Part shown: positions 63,334 to 64,000 of the stretch, piece after piece
Position numbering within the stretch: the stretch's first letter is position 1
How the letters are laid out: each line of letters starts with the position of its first letter
Source: Exiguobacterium oxidotolerans JCM 12280
Lineage (GTDB): Bacteria; Bacillota; Bacilli; Exiguobacteriales; Exiguobacteriaceae
Assembly (NCBI RefSeq): GCF_000702625.1
Contig: NZ_JNIS01000001.1
Location: 496,001-560,000, forward strand
Direction of reading: 5' to 3'
Length of the DNA: 64,000 bases
Program-made: the position numbers and the translations under genes
The notes under the pieces: generated by a model
What the model saw: the letters and a program-made list of their open reading frames with translations, nothing else
The model's database searches: none
Told to the model about the DNA's origin: nothing

Positions 63334-64000
63334 TCACTCCCTTACTTCATTTATACCTGTTTCTTTTTCGACAAACAACTGAATTGCTCCTGCTAATACG
63401 GCGTCTTCTTTAAAACGGTTTACAGTTGTACCAATACTAGATTGCTGACATATGCGTGAGACAGCTAATAAATTCATCCAATCCTCTACCACACGTCGAA
63501 GCAGCTTCGGCTCATGAGAAATCCGACATGCGTCTAAACAAGAGACTAACGCATGTTCAAGTCGGATTTCCGAGTAGTTTCCTTGTAAGGATAAATAAAG
63601 TGTCATTTGAAGTTCAAAAGGATGAAGTGGAAAGGCGAGAAGTGTTTCGATGGGTAAAAAACAGTGTGCTGGAAGGTGTAAAACATGAAGACCTGCTTGA
63701 TAGAGCGGATTTTTGAGTAGATGATTTGGCATCGTCGAGAAGAAAGGACGTAGTCGGTATTTCCGCACGAGTTGAATCCATTTTTCTGCAGAAAATTTCC
63801 GAGGAAATGCTTGGGGTGTAGGTCTAATAAATTGTGTGAAAGAAGCTTCTAGTCGTTGACAAATTACTAAGTGTTTCGTAAAAGGGACAGCAAAACCATA
63901 GCGGTTAATTTTTCCCTGTTCGATTAAATCGAGATAACCATCCGTCAATAATGCTTGTTTCATCCATCCGTCTAACTTAATGATGCATCCGCCTGTTGGA
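63334..64000 (-). CDS. coiA: Partial CoiA-like competence protein (N-terminus outside window)
   Basis: The frame is open through to the window edge (first complete codons read PTGGCIIKLDGW), so the internal Met at 63963 is not the start and the gene is cut by the window. The 222 visible residues look like the C-terminal part of CoiA, with a helical domain (SLQGNYSEIRLEHALVSCLD). Identity rests mainly on position before pepF. CoiA acts in transformation. Confidence 0.6.
   Translation of the reverse strand, partial: PTGGCIIKLDGWMKQALLTDGYLDLIEQGKINRYGFAVPFTKHLVICQRLEASFTQFIRPTPQAFPRKFSAEKWIQLVRKYRLRPFFSTMPNHLLKNPLYQAGLHVLHLPAHCFLPIETLLAFPLHPFELQMTLYLSLQGNYSEIRLEHALVSCLDACRISHEPKLLRRVVEDWMNLLAVSRICQQSSIGTTVNRFKEDAVLAGAIQLFVEKETGINEVRE

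Noticed and set aside
63334-63963. Coia-like gene as a truncated pseudogene starting at 63963
   Set aside because: The frame stays open to the window edge, so it is cut by the window and not by mutation.

Overview
The window reads as a chromosomal segment of a low-to-mid GC Bacillota of the Bacillales. Protein sequences and gene order are closest to what I know of Exiguobacterium (inference from memory; no search was run). Long stretches match Bacillus subtilis synteny: the ctaA/ctaB-G cytochrome caa3 block, pycA-ftsW-ylaN, phoH-ylaI-ylaH-typA-ylaF, yktC-yktA-speA, pdhABCD-def-rnjA-rpoY-ykrA-ktrC, and the yjb block (rluA-type, nadK, relQ, CYTH, spxH, pepF, coiA). No rRNA, tRNA, prophage or CRISPR array was seen.

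Layout. 1-8.4 kb: cytochrome caa3 oxidase genes ctaB-C-D-E-F, then ctaG, ctaM and sco on the minus strand, with heme A synthase ctaA divergent. 8.5-17.8 kb: photolyase, pyruvate carboxylase, FtsW, YlaN, PhoH and small conserved genes. 17.9-25.5 kb: sugar dehydrogenase lipoprotein, YlaH, TypA, YlaF, a TnpB transposon, inositol phosphatase and UPF0223. 25.6-35 kb: SpeA, pyruvate dehydrogenase, deformylase, RNase J1 and RpoY. 35-41.9 kb: HAD phosphatase, KtrC, cytochrome bd, DapL, CcpC and BdbC. 42-49.8 kb: accessory part with an FAD desaturase, nadE, IS200/IS605-derived elements, lipoprotein and hypothetical genes. 49.8-55.2 kb: brnQ with a structured leader, DegV, PAP2 and PgpA-type phosphatases, a 2H phosphoesterase. 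55.3-64 kb: FabI, RodA-like protein and the yjb block, with a RoxS/RsaE-like small RNA between spxH and pepF.

How it works together. The window holds much of aerobic central metabolism: pyruvate entry (Pdh, Pyc), two terminal oxidases (caa3, bd) and their maturation factors. TGTGA-N6-TCACA palindromes, as bound by Rex and Fnr/Crp-type regulators, lie by cta, pdh/def, cydAB and the RoxS-like RNA, which suggests one redox-responsive circuit.

The less ordinary content is in the intergenic DNA. Two 396/397-nt dispersed repeats are each bracketed by direct copies of the local transcription terminator. A TnpB-only IS200/IS605 element sits exactly in the loop of one of those duplicated terminators. 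A 73-nt and a 411-nt non-autonomous derivative carry the same ends, the larger with a densely folded non-coding interior. The brnQ leader carries a 19-codon ORF, stem-loops and a terminator.
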